Positions 63,120 through 64,000 of a stretch of 64,000 nucleotides of DNA are shown one piece after another. Every line of letters starts with the position of its first letter. Position 1 is the stretch's first letter. The notes under the pieces were generated by a model. It was not told the origin of the DNA, did no database searches, and saw only the letters and a program-made list of their open reading frames with translations. The position numbers and the translations under genes are program-made. This DNA is from Caulobacter sp. Root343 (GTDB taxonomy: Bacteria; Pseudomonadota; Alphaproteobacteria; Caulobacterales; Caulobacteraceae), in the NCBI RefSeq assembly GCF_001425745.1, contig NZ_LMDF01000006.1:124001-188000 (forward strand), written 5' to 3'.

Positions 63120-63374
63120 ATGGCCCACGTCACCATCTACACCCGTCCCTTCTGCGGCTATTGCGCCCGCGCCGTCGCTTTGCTGAGCGACAAGGGCGCC
63201 GATTTCACCGAGGTCGAGGCCGGCATGGACCCGAAGCTGCGCCAGGAAATGATGGACCGCTCGGGTCGCACGACCTTCCCGCAGATCTTCGTCGGCGACC
63301 GGCATATCGGCGGCTGCGACGACATGATGGCCCTGGAGCGCGAGGGCAAGCTGGACGACCTTCTCGCCGCATGA
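63120..63374 (+). CDS. grxC: Glutaredoxin 3
   Basis: 84 aa. The active site is FCGYC rather than the common CPYC, with VTIYTRPFC upstream, the cis-Pro in TTFPQIFVGDRHIGG and GGCDDMMAL as the glutathione-binding segment. Dithiol glutaredoxin reduces disulfides with glutathione. The Pro-to-Gly change keeps both cysteines and should shift redox potential. Its TGA overlaps the ATG of the next gene (ATGA), so the two are coupled. Confidence 0.95.
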   Translation: MAHVTIYTRPFCGYCARAVALLSDKGADFTEVEAGMDPKLRQEMMDRSGRTTFPQIFVGDRHIGGCDDMMALEREGKLDDLLAA

Positions 63375-64000
63375 GCCCCTCCGCGCCCTTGAGGGTTGGT
63401 CTGGTCCAGACCCGCACGCCCGCGACCCACGCCGCGGCGCTGGCGCACGTCGCGCCCCTGGTCCGCCAGGCGATCGGGCAGGGCGCCCAGTTCGTCCTGA
63501 CCCCGGAATGCACCAACGTGGTGCAGAAGGACCGGAGCAAGCTGCTGCCGACCCTGACGGCGCTGGAGGACGATCCGGTCGTCCAGGGCCTGCGCGCCAT
63601 CGCGGCCGAGACCGGGACCTGGATCGACATCGGCTCGGCCTTGGTGCGGCGCGAGGACGGTAAAGCCGCCAACCGCCAGGCGGTGATCGACCCGACCGGC
63701 GCGATCGTGGCGACCTACGACAAGCTGCACATGTTCGATGTCGACCTTCCCACCGGTGAAACGGCGCGGGAGTCGGCGACCTACACGCCGGGCGAACGGG
63801 CGGTGGTGGTGGAGACGCCGCTGGCGACCTTCGGCCTGACCATCTGTTACGACATGCGCTTTCCGGCCCTGCACCGGGCCCTGGCCCTGGCCGGGGCGAC
63901 GGTGCTGACGGTCCCGGCCGCCTTCACCCGGCCGACCGGCGAGGCCCACTGGGACGTGCTGCTGCGCGCCCGGGCCATCGAGACCGGCTCGTTCGTGATC
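63371..64000 (+). CDS. Carbon-nitrogen hydrolase, Nit/omega-amidase family (3' end outside window)
   Basis: 210 codons are visible before the right edge. The catalytic triad of the nitrilase superfamily is present: Glu in FVLTPECTNVV, Lys in YDKLHMFDVDLP and Cys in LTICYDMRFPALHR. DKLHMFDVD is characteristic of the Nit1/Nit2-like branch, which hydrolyses deaminated glutathione or omega-amides, and fits next to glutaredoxin. ATG 63371 overlaps the grxC stop codon by 4 bp. Confidence 0.93.
   Translation, partial: MSPSAPLRVGLVQTRTPATHAAALAHVAPLVRQAIGQGAQFVLTPECTNVVQKDRSKLLPTLTALEDDPVVQGLRAIAAETGTWIDIGSALVRREDGKAANRQAVIDPTGAIVATYDKLHMFDVDLPTGETARESATYTPGERAVVVETPLATFGLTICYDMRFPALHRALALAGATVLTVPAAFTRPTGEAHWDVLLRARAIETGSFVI

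Overview
This is a high-GC chromosomal window that looks like Caulobacter or a close relative in the Caulobacterales. The indicators are the GC-rich codon use, a TonB-Xanth-Caul type TonB-dependent receptor, a sigma-32 of alphaproteobacterial type, secA / parvulin / argJ in close proximity, two-component and c-di-GMP signalling genes, and many short palindromic intergenic repeats. This assignment is inferred from gene content; no rRNA or diagnostic marker is present. No prophage, insertion sequence, CRISPR array or tRNA was recognised. Layout: (1) 1-7.6 kb: a partial PYROXD2-like oxidoreductase, a GST with a divergent TetR and twin operators, and an RND efflux pump with its adaptor and a divergent TetR on a symmetric operator. 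(2) 7.6-12.7 kb: a MocR-type regulator divergent from a DUF983 gene, then an ECF41 sigma factor facing its usual carboxymuconolactone-decarboxylase partner across two overlapping ECF41-type promoters, a DUF1353 gene and a PHA-granule-related gene. (3) 12.7-20.9 kb: amino-acid and peptide catabolism (dipeptide epimerase, L-serine ammonia-lyase, M28 peptidase, a DSD1-type D-hydroxyamino-acid enzyme, threonine/serine dehydratase) plus DUF72 and VOC genes. (4) 21-33 kb: a PagL-like lipid A deacylase, purA, a hybrid histidine kinase, an unknown 392-aa protein, an atypical receiver protein, a TonB receptor, an alpha/beta hydrolase and rpoH. (5) 33-44.4 kb: a CBS-GGDEF-EAL protein, threonine aldolase, GFA protein, EamA exporter, TetR/carotenoid oxygenase pair, DUF2855, ArsR/MFS pair, YdeI-like protein and a frameshifted RidA-like gene. 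(6) 44.7-57.4 kb: secA with a clear terminator, a parvulin lipoprotein and argJ, small unknown genes, an ABC exporter and a PAS/HWE histidine kinase. (7) 57.5-64 kb: rhlE with a structured leader, a toxin/immunity pair resembling Tse2/Tsi2, mutT with a tiny Flp-type pilin frame overlapping its stop, a BioC-like methyltransferase, comF, grxC and a partial nitrilase-family amidase. The most notable observations are: the Tse2/Tsi2-like pair at 59783-60520, with no type VI secretion gene in sight; the back-to-back ECF41 promoters at 10219-10280; the CTG-initiated Flp pilin frame at 61084-61242; the receiver protein carrying Glu at the phosphoacceptor position; and at least seven families of about 100-250 bp palindromic repeats. 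The repeats fill most intergenic gaps and in several places supply stop codons or C-terminal residues of genes.
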